Made by a program: the position numbers and the translations under genes. Under the pieces are notes generated by a model. The model saw only the letters and a list, made by a program, of their open reading frames with translations. It made no database searches and was not told the DNA's origin. Below, one piece after another: positions 17,241 to 26,824 of a stretch of DNA of 64,000 bases. The stretch is from Listeria monocytogenes (GTDB taxonomy: Bacteria > Bacillota > Bacilli > Lactobacillales > Listeriaceae): assembly GCF_041765605.1 (NCBI RefSeq), contig NZ_CP168900.1:1380001-1444000 (forward strand), written 5' to 3'. Within the stretch, counting starts at the first letter, position 1. Each line of letters starts with the position of its first letter.

Positions 17241-18605
17241 ATGATTAAAAAAGTACTGGTAGCGAACCGTGGAGAAATCGCTGTCCGTATCATTCGCGCT
17301 GCAAAAGAACTTGGAGTGGAGACAGTGGCGATTTATTCGGAAGCAGATAAAGAAGCGCTACATATTCAGCTGGCGGATGAAGCTTATTGTGTAGGTCCCG
17401 CGGCAACAAAAGATAGTTATTTAAATATGTCCAACATTATTAGTCTGGCAGTTTTAACGAACTGTGATGCTATTCACCCAGGCTATGGTTTCTTAGCCGA
17501 AAATGCAGATTTCGCGGAGTTATGCGAAGACTGTAATATTACTTTTATCGGACCAAGTGCTTCTGCTATTTCGCAAATGGGAACAAAAGATGTTGCTCGA
17601 GAAACGATGCGTAAAGCAGGTGTTCCAATTGTTCCTGGTTCACAAGGAATCGTTAAGGATGTAGAAGATGGCAAAAAAATCGCTAAGAAAATCGGTTATC
17701 CGGTTATCATTAAAGCAACAGCTGGCGGTGGCGGTAAAGGTATCCGTGTAGCAGAAAATGAAGAGAAATTAATTTCTGGCATTCAAACTACCCAACAAGA
17801 AGCCGAAGCCGCATTTGGTGATCCTGGCGTTTACTTAGAAAAATATATTCAAGATTTTCGCCATGTAGAAATTCAAGTGCTTGCTGATAACCATGGTAAC
17901 GTTATTCATTTAGGAGAACGTGATTGTAGTATTCAACGCCGCTTACAAAAGCTAATTGAAGAATCACCATCACCTGCCATTGATGAAAAAACTCGCCAAA
18001 AAATGGGGAAAGCTGCTGTTAAAGCTGCCAAAGCCGTGAATTATTCTGGCGCAGGAACGATTGAATTCATTTTCGATCACCATGAAAATAATTTCTACTT
18101 TATGGAAATGAATACGCGTATCCAAGTAGAACACCCGGTAACCGAGCTTGTTACTGGTGTTGATTTAGTGAAACAACAATTTCTAGTTGCTTCTGGGGAA
18201 GAACTACAAATTAAACAATCAGATGTGAAATTAACAGGTTGGGCGATGGAATGTCGGATTAACGCTGAAAATCCAGAGAAAAACTTTATGCCTGCTCCAG
18301 GAGAAATTAAATTTTATCTTCCTCCAGGTGGCTTAGGTGTCCGGATTGATTCAGCAGCTTATCCAAACTACAAAATCCCACCATACTATGATTCGATGAT
18401 TGCTAAAGTAATCTGCTACGCGGAAACACGGGAAGAAGTGATTCAAAAAATGAAACGTGCGTTGTCCGAATTTGCCATTGATGGTATTCCTTCAACCATT
18501 CCGTTCCATTTACGTGTATTAGATAATGATGTGTTTTTATCGGGCGACTTCAATACCAAATTCTTGGAGCAAAATGATGTAATGAATCTTTCTAAGGAGG
18601 GCTAA
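17241..18605 (+). CDS. accC: Biotin carboxylase subunit of acetyl-CoA carboxylase
   Basis: ATP-grasp enzyme that carboxylates the biotin of AccB using bicarbonate. It has 454 residues from ATG 17241 (AAGGGG upstream); an in-frame TTG at 17193 lies inside accB. Motifs: KKVLVANRGEIAVRI at the N-terminus, glycine-rich ATP loop KATAGGGGKGIRV (about 159-171), EKYIQDFRHVEIQVL, and the catalytic MEMNTRIQVEHPVTE. The downstream neighbour yqhY follows after 3 bases and belongs to a family linked to control of this enzyme in B. subtilis. Confidence 0.97.
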   Translation: MIKKVLVANRGEIAVRIIRAAKELGVETVAIYSEADKEALHIQLADEAYCVGPAATKDSYLNMSNIISLAVLTNCDAIHPGYGFLAENADFAELCEDCNITFIGPSASAISQMGTKDVARETMRKAGVPIVPGSQGIVKDVEDGKKIAKKIGYPVIIKATAGGGGKGIRVAENEEKLISGIQTTQQEAEAAFGDPGVYLEKYIQDFRHVEIQVLADNHGNVIHLGERDCSIQRRLQKLIEESPSPAIDEKTRQKMGKAAVKAAKAVNYSGAGTIEFIFDHHENNFYFMEMNTRIQVEHPVTELVTGVDLVKQQFLVASGEELQIKQSDVKLTGWAMECRINAENPEKNFMPAPGEIKFYLPPGGLGVRIDSAAYPNYKIPPYYDSMIAKVICYAETREEVIQKMKRALSEFAIDGIPSTIPFHLRVLDNDVFLSGDFNTKFLEQNDVMNLSKEG

Positions 18606-18608
18606 ATA

Positions 18609-19016
18609 ATGGCTTATACAAAAGATTTGCGTAAACAAAATGATGCACCGCTTGGCAAAATTGAGATTGCACCTGAAGTAATTGGCGTAATTGCTGGTCT
18701 TGCTGCAAGTGAAATCGAAAATGTTGCTTATATGCAAGGTGGCTTTGCGACAGAAATGCGCGAAAAATTCAGTGGTGCTGTAAACTATCGTAAAGGCGTA
18801 AAAGTAGAACTAACCGAAGAAGGAATTCTAATCGAACTTTATTGTACAGTCTTATTTGGCGCAACAATTCCACTTGTTGCTCAAAATATTCAAGATGCTG
18901 TCAGAGATACCATTTTTAATATGACTGGGTTAAATGTACTCGAAATCAACGTTCATATCGTTGGTGTACAATTTGAAAAAACAGAAACACTTTCCTTCGA
19001 TGATTTTGAGCTATAA
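18609..19016 (+). CDS. Asp23/Gls24 family protein YqhY (DUF322)
   Basis: A 135-residue cytoplasmic Asp23-family protein. The two family stretches are visible: GKIEIAPEVIGVIAGLAASEIENV near the start and a C-terminal INVHIVGVQFE. It sits immediately after accC with TAAGGAGGG before the ATG, so it is the third gene of the acc operon. In B. subtilis loss of YqhY selects mutations in acetyl-CoA carboxylase genes, so a role in restraining or tuning that enzyme is plausible here. The biochemical action is not known. Confidence 0.9.
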   Translation: MAYTKDLRKQNDAPLGKIEIAPEVIGVIAGLAASEIENVAYMQGGFATEMREKFSGAVNYRKGVKVELTEEGILIELYCTVLFGATIPLVAQNIQDAVRDTIFNMTGLNVLEINVHIVGVQFEKTETLSFDDFEL

Positions 19017-19046
19017 AATTCAAGGAACAAAAGGAGCAGCTTTAAC

Positions 19047-19433
19047 ATGAAAAGAAGAGAGGCGCGCGAGAAAGCACTTCAAGCACTATTCCAAATAGAG
19101 CTAAACGAAATGTCGCTAGATCAAGCAATTAAAAACATCATGGAAGACGAGCAAGACGACTATATGGAAAAATTAGTCGAAGGTGTAATGGCGAATAAAG
19201 CTGAAATTGATGCTATTATTGAGCCTAACTTAGACAATTGGCGTATAGATCGTTTGAGTAAAGTAGATTTATCTTTACTTCGCTTGAGTGTTTATGAGAT
19301 TAAGTACTTGGATGATGTGCCAAATAGAGTTAGTTTAAATGAATCCATCGAAATTGCAAAAATTTACAGCGATGAAAAATCAAGTAAATTTATTAATGGC
19401 GTACTTGCTAATATTGCACCGGAAGATAAATAA
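19047..19433 (+). CDS. nusB: Transcription antitermination protein NusB
   Basis: An all-helical RNA-binding factor of 128 residues that, with NusE (S10), binds boxA and supports rRNA antitermination. The start KRREAREKALQALFQIE carries the conserved arginine-rich RNA-binding face; the C-terminal stretch DVPNRVSLNESIEIAKIYSDEKSSKFINGVL is typical. AAAGGAG precedes the ATG. It follows yqhY by 30 bases, as in Bacillus, and ends with a GC-rich hairpin. Confidence 0.95.
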   Translation: MKRREAREKALQALFQIELNEMSLDQAIKNIMEDEQDDYMEKLVEGVMANKAEIDAIIEPNLDNWRIDRLSKVDLSLLRLSVYEIKYLDDVPNRVSLNESIEIAKIYSDEKSSKFINGVLANIAPEDK

Positions 19434-19441
19434 GCTTGATT

Positions 19442-19474
19442 GAGTGCAAGGGAACTCCCTTGCACTCCCTTATT
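19442..19474 (+). terminator. Hairpin after nusB, probable terminator
   Basis: The perfect stem GAGTGCAAGGG / CCCTTGCACTC has a very short loop (AACT) and is followed by CCTTATTT. The U tract is weak, so it may terminate only partly and let some transcripts reach folD. Confidence 0.65.
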
Positions 19475-19529
19475 TCGTGATTTTTTAAGAATAATTACGT
19501 GGAACTTATTTTTAAAGGGGGCAATACTC

Positions 19530-20384
19530 ATGGGAGAAATTATTGATGGCAAAAAGTTAGCAAAAGAAATTCAAGAAAAAGTAACAAGAGAAGTAGCTGA
19601 ATTAGTAAAAGAAGGTAAGAAACCAGGTCTTGCTGTTGTGCTCGTTGGCGACAATCAAGCATCTCGTACATATGTAAGAAATAAACAAAAACGGACAGAA
19701 GAAGCGGGGATGAAATCCGTTTTAATTGAACTTCCAGAAAATGTAACAGAAGAAAAATTACTATCTGTTGTAGAGGAGCTTAACGAAGATAAAACTATTC
19801 ATGGCATCCTCGTGCAGTTACCATTACCAGAACACATTTCAGAAGAAAAAGTAATTGATACTATTAGCTATGACAAAGATGTTGACGGTTTCCATCCAGT
19901 GAATGTAGGTAATTTATTCATCGGAAAAGATTCTTTTGTTCCTTGTACACCTGCAGGGATTATTGAACTTATAAAATCAACCGGCACTCAAATAGAAGGC
20001 AAACGCGCTGTCGTTATTGGTAGAAGTAATATCGTAGGAAAACCAGTAGCTCAATTACTGTTAAATGAAAATGCGACAGTTACCATCGCGCACAGCCGTA
20101 CAAAAGATTTACCTCAAGTAGCGAAAGAAGCAGATATTCTTGTTGTAGCGACAGGTCTAGCGAAATTCGTGAAAAAAGATTATATCAAACCAGGCGCGAT
20201 TGTTATTGATGTTGGCATGGATCGCGATGAAAACAATAAGCTATGCGGTGATGTGGACTTTGATGATGTGGTAGAAGAAGCAGGATTTATCACGCCGGTA
20301 CCAGGTGGCGTTGGCCCGATGACTATCACGATGCTACTTGCGAACACATTAAAAGCCGCAAAACGCATTTGGAAAATGAATTGA
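19530..20384 (+). CDS. folD: Bifunctional methylene-THF dehydrogenase / methenyl-THF cyclohydrolase
   Basis: Interconverts 5,10-methylene-THF, 5,10-methenyl-THF and 10-formyl-THF with NADP. It has 284 residues from ATG 19530 (AAAGGGGGC upstream); an in-frame start at 19440 overlaps the nusB terminator. The family signatures are clear: the catalytic Tyr-Lys region [46 protein letters not shown] and [12 protein letters not shown]. It complements the glycine cleavage genes at 9-13 kb, which produce its methylene-THF substrate. Confidence 0.97.
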   Translation: MGEIIDGKKLAKEIQEKVTREVAELVKEGKKPGLAVVLVGDNQASRTYVRNKQKRTEEAGMKSVLIELPENVTEEKLLSVVEELNEDKTIHGILVQLPLPEHISEEKVIDTISYDKDVDGFHPVNVGNLFIGKDSFVPCTPAGIIELIKSTGTQIEGKRAVVIGRSNIVGKPVAQLLLNENATVTIAHSRTKDLPQVAKEADILVVATGLAKFVKKDYIKPGAIVIDVGMDRDENNKLCGDVDFDDVVEEAGFITPVPGGVGPMTITMLLANTLKAAKRIWKMN

Positions 20385-20402
20385 TTAATTGGATGTGAAA
20401 TG

Positions 20403-21755
20403 ATGGAGCAAGATAAATATTTGACGGTAGCAGCAATAACCAAATATATCGAAAAAAAGTTTGAAGTAGATCCTTACATGAAGCAAGTTTTTGTGCGCGG
20501 TGAAATTTCTAATTTAAAACAACCAGCGAGTGGACATCTATATTTTACGGTAAAAGATGAATTTGCGATGCTTCGTTCTGTCATGTTTCACAAAGCAGTT
20601 CAAAAAATTGGTTTTGTCCCAGAAGATGGTATGAATGTCCTTATCACAGGACGAATTGGCGTATTTACAAAAGCTGGTCGCTATCAGTTTTATGCAGAAC
20701 ATATGGAACCAGATGGCGTCGGAGCGCTTTATATTCAATTAGAGCAATTAAAATCGCAATTGGAAAAGGAAGGGCTTTTTGCGGAAACGCATAAAAAAGT
20801 GCTTCCTTCTTTCCCGTCCAAAGTCGCTGTCGTTACGTCCAAAACTGGTGCGGCTGTTCGTGATATACTAACCACCATTCATCGAAGGATGCCTTCTGTG
20901 GAAGTGATTGTTTATCCAACTATTGTTCAAGGGGAGAAAGCAGCTCAAAAAATTGTCGAAAACATCGGCAAGATTAATCAGCGAAATGATATTGATGTTA
21001 TGATTATTGGGCGCGGTGGTGGTTCGCTTGAAGAACTATGGGCTTTTAATGAAGAACCTGTTGTTCGAGCAGTATATGATTCCGATGTACCTGTAATTTC
21101 AGCGGTCGGACATGAAACTGATTTTGCATTAAGCGATTTTTCTGCAGATGTACGAGCTGCAACGCCAACTGCGGCGGCAGAACTTGCTGTCCCAGATTAT
21201 CGCGATTTAGAAGAACGATTAGCAGAACGTAAATACCGTTTGCTCGCAGTTACCAGACAAGTATTAGAAAGAAAAGAACGGTCACTAGAGCAACTTAAAC
21301 AACACTTGATTCTAAATGGTCCGAAACATCAATTAGAACAGCAAATGGAACGTACAGATTATTTTTCCGAACGATTAAATAATGCTTTTTCTAAACAAAT
21401 ATTTGTTAAGCAAACAGCTTTTGACCGGTTAAATGATCGGCTCCATTACTACCATCCGAACAAAGAAATTGAACTTCAAAAAGAACAAATGACATTACGC
21501 CTTCAAGCGTTGGATAAAGCGATGAAGCAACTTTTGAAAGACAAGCAACAATCTTTCTTTAGGCAAGTAGATGCGCTAGAGCATTTGAGTCCTCTTTCTT
21601 TATTGAAACGAGGATTTGGTGTAACGTATAAAGAGAATACGCTGGTCAAATCAGTGCAGGAGCTTGAAGTCGGCGATAATATCCAAGTGAAAATGCAAGG
21701 CGGACAGATAGAGGCACTCATTACCGCGAAGGAGGAAGATACAAGTGGCAACTAA
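20403..21755 (+). CDS. xseA: Exodeoxyribonuclease VII large subunit
   Basis: The catalytic subunit of a bidirectional single-strand DNA exonuclease. It has 450 residues from ATG 20403; an adjacent ATG at 20400 is equally possible. An N-terminal OB-fold domain (about 1-100, with KQVFVRGEISNLKQP and SGHLYFTVKD) is followed by the nuclease domain with GAAVRDI, IGRGGGSLEELWAFN and SAVGHETDFAL. A long coiled-coil region (about 260-390) binds XseB subunits. The end overlaps xseB by 11 bases. Confidence 0.96.
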   Translation: MEQDKYLTVAAITKYIEKKFEVDPYMKQVFVRGEISNLKQPASGHLYFTVKDEFAMLRSVMFHKAVQKIGFVPEDGMNVLITGRIGVFTKAGRYQFYAEHMEPDGVGALYIQLEQLKSQLEKEGLFAETHKKVLPSFPSKVAVVTSKTGAAVRDILTTIHRRMPSVEVIVYPTIVQGEKAAQKIVENIGKINQRNDIDVMIIGRGGGSLEELWAFNEEPVVRAVYDSDVPVISAVGHETDFALSDFSADVRAATPTAAAELAVPDYRDLEERLAERKYRLLAVTRQVLERKERSLEQLKQHLILNGPKHQLEQQMERTDYFSERLNNAFSKQIFVKQTAFDRLNDRLHYYHPNKEIELQKEQMTLRLQALDKAMKQLLKDKQQSFFRQVDALEHLSPLSLLKRGFGVTYKENTLVKSVQELEVGDNIQVKMQGGQIEALITAKEEDTSGN

Positions 21756-21972
21756 AAAGAAAACTTTTGAAGAAGCAATAGCAGAATTAGAAACAATCGT
21801 AGAAGCGCTCGAAAATGGTAGCGCCTCACTCGAAGATTCTCTCGATATGTATCAAAAAGGAATCGAACTAACTAAATTGTGCCAAGATAAATTACAATCA
21901 GCCGAAAAACGAATGGCAAAAGTAGTCACAGATGCAGGAGAAGAAATTCCTTTTGAAGCGGATGGTGAATAA
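21745..21972 (+). CDS. xseB: Exodeoxyribonuclease VII small subunit
   Basis: A 75-residue helical hairpin protein that decorates the XseA coiled coil. The family start FEEAIAELETIVEALENG is plain. It begins at GTG 21745 behind AAGGAGGAAGATACAA and overlaps xseA, so translation is coupled. Many copies are needed per XseA, which fits this strong ribosome-binding site. ispA begins 2 bases after its stop. Confidence 0.95.
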   Translation: MATKKKTFEEAIAELETIVEALENGSASLEDSLDMYQKGIELTKLCQDKLQSAEKRMAKVVTDAGEEIPFEADGE

Positions 21973-21974
21973 AT

Positions 21975-22856
21975 TTGCAAGATTTAACCCTTTTTCTAGA
22001 ACAATATAAAAAAATCATCGACGAGTCCCTTTTTAAAGAAATAAGTGAGCGGAAAATCGAACCTACTTTAAAAGAATCCATGTTATATTCTGTTCAAGCA
22101 GGCGGAAAACGGATTCGCCCCATGCTCGTTTTTGCTACGCTTCAAGCCTTAAAAGTTAATCCACTTTTAGGTGTGAAAACAGCAACGGCATTAGAAATGA
22201 TTCATACGTATAGCCTTATCCATGATGATTTGCCTGCAATGGATAATGATGACTATCGTCGCGGCAAATACACTAATCATAAAGTTTTTGGGGATGCAAC
22301 AGCGATTTTGGCAGGAGACGCTTTACTAACGCTTGCTTTTTCTATTTTAGCGGAAGACGAAAATTTATCTTTTGAAACACGCATTGCTTTGATTAACCAA
22401 ATCAGTTTTAGTAGTGGTGCAGAAGGAATGGTTGGCGGTCAACTTGCAGATATGGAAGCGGAAAATAAACAAGTGACATTAGAAGAGCTATCATCCATCC
22501 ATGCACGGAAGACAGGCGAATTATTAATTTTTGCCGTAACTTCTGCTGCGAAAATTGCAGAAGCGGATCCGGAACAAACGAAAAGATTACGGATTTTTGC
22601 GGAAAATATTGGGATTGGATTTCAAATTAGCGACGATATTTTGGACGTAATTGGCGATGAAACGAAAATGGGTAAAAAGACAGGGGCGGACGCTTTTCTG
22701 AATAAAAGTACCTATCCCGGATTACTCACGCTTGATGGTGCTAAAAGGGCATTAAATGAGCATGTGACGATTGCAAAGTCAGCGCTTTCAGGACATGATT
22801 TTGATGACGAAATTCTCTTGCAACTTGCTGATTTAATCGCACTTAGAGAAAATTAA
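21975..22856 (+). CDS. ispA: Polyprenyl (farnesyl) diphosphate synthase
   Basis: Adds IPP to DMAPP and GPP to make farnesyl diphosphate, the precursor of undecaprenyl and quinone side chains. It has 293 residues. The two aspartate-rich metal sites are DDLPAMDNDD and DDILD, and the isopentenyl site KRIRP is preceded by AGG. It starts at TTG with GGTGA upstream, 2 bases after xseB, so it depends on translation of the upstream genes. In Bacillus dxs follows directly; here a cold-shock gene with its own promoter lies between. Confidence 0.94.
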   Translation: MQDLTLFLEQYKKIIDESLFKEISERKIEPTLKESMLYSVQAGGKRIRPMLVFATLQALKVNPLLGVKTATALEMIHTYSLIHDDLPAMDNDDYRRGKYTNHKVFGDATAILAGDALLTLAFSILAEDENLSFETRIALINQISFSSGAEGMVGGQLADMEAENKQVTLEELSSIHARKTGELLIFAVTSAAKIAEADPEQTKRLRIFAENIGIGFQISDDILDVIGDETKMGKKTGADAFLNKSTYPGLLTLDGAKRALNEHVTIAKSALSGHDFDDEILLQLADLIALREN

Positions 22857-22909
22857 TCATAATTATCTAGTAATTTCAAAATTTTTTCACATATATAATT
22901 CAAATTGAT

Positions 22910-22938
22910 TTGCTTTTCCTAAAATACCGTGTTATACT
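22910..22938 (+). promoter_or_regulatory. Promoter of the cold-shock gene
   Basis: TTGCTT (22910-22915), 17 bases, TATACT (22933-22938): a good sigma-A promoter. It predicts a start near 22945 and an untranslated leader of about 110 bases. Confidence 0.75.
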
Positions 22939-22944
22939 AATGTA

Positions 22945-23255
<311 letters not shown>

Positions 23256-23275
23256 TTCTATTTTTTGAATAAGAA

Positions 23276-23307
23276 AAAGCAAATTATTTCGGTGATTTGC
23301 TTTTTTA
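23276..23307 (+). terminator. Intrinsic terminator of the cold-shock gene
   Basis: The stem AAAGCAAAT / ATTTGCTTT is followed by TTTT. Confidence 0.85.
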
Positions 23308-23332
23308 TTTGCCCAAAATTATTTTACCTTGT

Positions 23333-23361
23333 TTGGTTTAACGGCGATTGTTTGCTATAAT
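23333..23361 (+). promoter_or_regulatory. Promoter of dxs-tlyA
   Basis: TTGGTT (23333-23338), 17 bases, TATAAT (23356-23361). It shows dxs does not rely on the ispA transcript. The short hairpin CTTGCA / TGCAAG at 23389-23407 lies in the leader. Confidence 0.75.
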
Positions 23362-23436
23362 AAGAACAATTAATTGAGAAAAAAGACCTTGCACACATTC
23401 ATGCAAGTGGCTCTTTGGAAAGTGAGTTGTTTTTAT

Positions 23437-25341
23437 TTGGATCTTTTAAAAATAAAGGATCCTTCCTTTATGAAGCAATTGGATATACAAGAATTAGAAG
23501 CACTTGCGGCGGATATTCGCGCTTTTTTAATTACTTCTACTTCCAAATCAGGTGGGCATATTGGCCCGAATCTGGGTGTGGTAGAACTAACCATTGCGTT
23601 GCATTATACTTTTAATAGTCCAAAAGATAAATTTATTTGGGATGTTGGTCACCAATCATATGTGCACAAAATCCTAACTGGAAGGGCAAACCAATTTGAT
23701 ACTTTACGTCAGCACGGTGGCTTAGATGGATTTCCAAAACGGAAAGAATCTAGTCACGATGTGTTTGAAACAGGACATAGCTCCACTTCTTTATCTGCAG
23801 CTGCTGGCATGGTCATCGCGAGAGACATAAAAAAAGAAGACTTTTATGTAATCCCGGTAATTGGTGACGGCGCGTTAACTGGAGGTATGGCCTTAGAAGC
23901 TTTAAATCATATTGGTGATATGGGCAAGGATATGATTGTTATCTTAAATGATAATGATATGTCTATCGCGCCTAATGTTGGAGCGCTCCACAATGTCCTT
24001 GGGAAATTAAGAACATCTGACAAATTTCAGCAAACTAAAACGAATATAGATAAACTGATGCGTAAAATCCCGACAGCTGGTGAAAAATTGGCCGACGCCA
24101 CCGAGAAAGCAAAAGATAGTATAAAACACTTGCTTGTAGAAGGAACTTTTTTTGAAGAATTAGGTTTTATGTATCTTGGACCTATTGATGGGCACAATTT
24201 AGAAGACATTATTACTAACTTAGAATTTGCCAAGCATACAAAAGGTCCTGTATTGCTCCATATCGTTACGAAAAAAGGAAAAGGGTACCAACCGGCCGAA
24301 TTGGATTCTCGTGGCACATGGCACGGCACAGGTCCTTATAAAGTCGAAACAGGTAGCTTCATTAAGCCTGTTAAGAAATCATCGTCATGGAGTTCTATCA
24401 TCAGCAATGAATTAATGCGATTAGCAGCCATGGATGAACGTATTGTTGCGATAACTCCTGCAATGCCTGTTGGTTCAAAATTAGAAAAGTTTGCTAAAGC
24501 TTTCCCAGAACGCTTTTTCGATGTTGGGATTGCTGAACAACATGCGACAACAATGGCGGGAGGTTTAGCGACACAGGGTATGAAACCGTTTCTTGCGATA
24601 TACTCCACCTTTTTACAAAGAGCCTATGATCAGTTAGTCCATGATATTTGTCGGCAGAAATTGAATGTCGTAATTGGGATTGATAGAGCAGGGCTTGTAG
24701 GAGCAGACGGGGAAACGCATCAGGGTATTTTTGATATTTCTTTTTTGAATAGTATTCCGAATATGACTATCACGATGCCAAAAGATGAAACGGAAGCAAG
24801 ACGATTAATGGATACAGCTTTTGCATATGATGATGGGCCGTTTGCGATTCGTTATCCGCGTGGAGATGGACCAGGCACATTGCTTTCTGAATCTACTGAG
24901 CTGATTCCAATCGGACAGTGGGAAACGCTCATTCAACCGGTTGATGCGGTTATTTTAACTTTTGGGCCAACTATTCCACTAGCACTTCAAGCATCTAAAC
25001 AACTAGAATCTGAAGGACGCCGGGTTGGAGTAATTAATGCACGCTACATTAAACCGCTAGACGAATCATTACTACATCACATTTTAAAGCAAAAAATTCC
25101 CATTTTAACAGTGGAAGAATCATTATTAAAAGGCGGATTTGGTTCGAGTGTGTTAGAATTTATTGAGGCGAATAATTATACGGATGTAATAATACACCGA
25201 ATTGGATTACCGGACGAATTTATTAGCCATGGTTCCGTGCCACTAATCTTGGAATCATATGGTATATCGAATGCTGGAATTGTATTAAAAATAAAAGAAA
25301 TGCTCGCACAAAGCGAGAAGTTAAGGGCGAAGAGACTATGA
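23437..25341 (+). CDS. dxs: 1-deoxy-D-xylulose-5-phosphate synthase
   Basis: Thiamine-diphosphate enzyme that makes DXP from pyruvate and glyceraldehyde-3-phosphate, the entry step of the MEP isoprenoid route. I start at TTG 23437 (634 residues) because the protein then begins [13 protein letters not shown], aligning with the Bacillus start MDLLSIQDPSFLK; an upstream start at 23374 lies just after the promoter. Motifs: [10 protein letters not shown], the ThDP site [19 protein letters not shown] ending with the conserved N, GIAEQHA, and RYPRGDGPG. It overlaps tlyA by 4 bases. Confidence 0.95.
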   Translation: MDLLKIKDPSFMKQLDIQELEALAADIRAFLITSTSKSGGHIGPNLGVVELTIALHYTFNSPKDKFIWDVGHQSYVHKILTGRANQFDTLRQHGGLDGFPKRKESSHDVFETGHSSTSLSAAAGMVIARDIKKEDFYVIPVIGDGALTGGMALEALNHIGDMGKDMIVILNDNDMSIAPNVGALHNVLGKLRTSDKFQQTKTNIDKLMRKIPTAGEKLADATEKAKDSIKHLLVEGTFFEELGFMYLGPIDGHNLEDIITNLEFAKHTKGPVLLHIVTKKGKGYQPAELDSRGTWHGTGPYKVETGSFIKPVKKSSSWSSIISNELMRLAAMDERIVAITPAMPVGSKLEKFAKAFPERFFDVGIAEQHATTMAGGLATQGMKPFLAIYSTFLQRAYDQLVHDICRQKLNVVIGIDRAGLVGADGETHQGIFDISFLNSIPNMTITMPKDETEARRLMDTAFAYDDGPFAIRYPRGDGPGTLLSESTELIPIGQWETLIQPVDAVILTFGPTIPLALQASKQLESEGRRVGVINARYIKPLDESLLHHILKQKIPILTVEESLLKGGFGSSVLEFIEANNYTDVIIHRIGLPDEFISHGSVPLILESYGISNAGIVLKIKEMLAQSEKLRAKRL

Positions 25342-26162
25342 CAATAAAAAAAGAACGTGCAGATATTCTGCTAGTAGAACAAGGATTATTTGAAACGAGA
25401 GAAAAAGCAAAACGCGCTATAATGGCGGGAATTGTTTACCAAAAAGAAGAGCGGGTCGATAAACCTGGAGAAAAAATCCCAGTGGACAGCGAACTTCAAG
25501 TCAAAGGAAAACAAATGCCCTATGTTAGTCGTGGTGGTTTGAAATTGGAAAAAGCATTGCAAGTATTTGACTTTGATGTAAAAGATAAATTAATGCTTGA
25601 TATTGGAGCCTCTACAGGCGGCTTCACTGACTGTGCTTTACAAAATGGGGCAAGACATTCTTATGCGCTCGATGTTGGCTATAATCAGCTTGCATGGAAG
25701 CTGCGCAACGATGATCGTGTTACCGTGATGGAACGAACTAACTTCCGTCATGTAACGCCAGCTGATTTTTCCGAAGGTTTAGCAGATTTTGCAACAATTG
25801 ATGTATCCTTTATTTCACTGAAACTAATTTTACCTGTGCTTAGAACCGTGCTTGTGACAGGTGGCGATGTGATGACACTTATCAAACCGCAATTTGAAGC
25901 AGGTCGGGAGCAAGTCGGTAAAAAAGGAATTATCCGTGACCCAGCAGTACACACATCGGTAGTTGAAAATATCGTTCAATTTGCGCTCGATAATGGTTAT
26001 GATTTGATGGGACTTGATTTTTCACCTATAACTGGTGGAGAAGGAAACATCGAATTTATCGCACATCTTAAATGGACTGGCGAAGAAAAAGGAACAAGCC
26101 ATTTAGAATCTGATGCAATTACAAAACTTATTGCCAAAGCACATACTAAATTAGGTAAATAA
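25338..26162 (+). CDS. TlyA family rRNA 2'-O-methyltransferase / hemolysin-like protein (YqxC)
   Basis: A 274-residue protein with an N-terminal S4 RNA-binding domain (about 5-65) and a FtsJ-like SAM methyltransferase domain with the SAM loop [13 protein letters not shown] (about 83-95). Mycobacterial TlyA methylates both rRNA subunits, and the same chemistry is likely here. It overlaps dxs by 4 bases and precedes argR-recN, an order conserved in Bacillus. The hemolysin label seen in databases is historical; no secretion signal is visible. Confidence 0.9.
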   Translation: MTIKKERADILLVEQGLFETREKAKRAIMAGIVYQKEERVDKPGEKIPVDSELQVKGKQMPYVSRGGLKLEKALQVFDFDVKDKLMLDIGASTGGFTDCALQNGARHSYALDVGYNQLAWKLRNDDRVTVMERTNFRHVTPADFSEGLADFATIDVSFISLKLILPVLRTVLVTGGDVMTLIKPQFEAGREQVGKKGIIRDPAVHTSVVENIVQFALDNGYDLMGLDFSPITGGEGNIEFIAHLKWTGEEKGTSHLESDAITKLIAKAHTKLGK

Positions 26163-26167
26163 TGTAT

Positions 26168-26198
26168 ACCGGAAAGCAGCGATGTTTTCCGGTTTTTG
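26168..26198 (+). terminator. Intrinsic terminator of dxs-tlyA
   Basis: The stem ACCGGAAA / TTTTCCGGT is followed by TTTTGC. Confidence 0.8.
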
Positions 26199-26352
26199 CT
26201 TTTACCATGCTATTTTGGCTCATTTCGAGATGTATTTTCTATGTATAAAGTATTAAAGAAACTTTTCTTGCATAAATTTGCACTAAATCCGTGACTTTAT
26301 GCGTTTTTTCGGATAAGATGTAAGTAGAAAATTATCGTGAGGTGAAGAAGGA

Positions 26353-26802
26353 ATGAATAAAGGTCATCGTCATATTATTATTCGAGAATTGATTACATCT
26401 AATGAGATTGACACGCAAGAAGATTTAGTAGAACTTCTGTTAGAACGCGATGTTAAAGTCACCCAGGCAACTGTTTCCCGTGATATTAAAGAACTTCATC
26501 TTGTTAAAGTTCCAACACAAACAGGTGGTTACAAATACAGTCTACCTGCCGATAATAGTTTTAACCCACATCAAAAATTAAAACGCGCTTTGATTGATTG
26601 CTTTATTGGCATTGATAACGTGCAATTTATGATTATTTTAAAAGTAATGCCTGGAAATGGAAACTCGGTTGGTGCATTAATCGATAACTTGGACTGGCCG
26701 GAAAAAGCCGGGACTATTTGCGGAGATGACACTTGTTTAATTATTTGTCGCTCGGAAGAAAATGCGAAAACATTAACAGATCGTTTTATAGATATGCTTT
26801 AA
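26353..26802 (+). CDS. argR: Arginine repressor ArgR
   Basis: Arginine-sensing hexameric regulator of arginine synthesis and breakdown, 149 residues. The N-terminal winged helix has the recognition segment [16 protein letters not shown] (about 39-54). The C-terminal trimerisation and arginine-binding domain has GDDTCLIIC near 123-131. AGGTGAAGAAGG precedes the ATG. It is upstream of recN as in Bacillus (ahrC-recN), with a 22-base gap, so they are probably co-transcribed although their roles seem unrelated. Confidence 0.95.
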
Positions 26803-26824
26803 AATTTGTTGGAGGTGAAAGATT

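Noticed and set aside
23362-23436. T-box or riboswitch leader before dxs
   Set aside because: Only a small hairpin is present; no T-box sequence or known aptamer core, and the leader is short.
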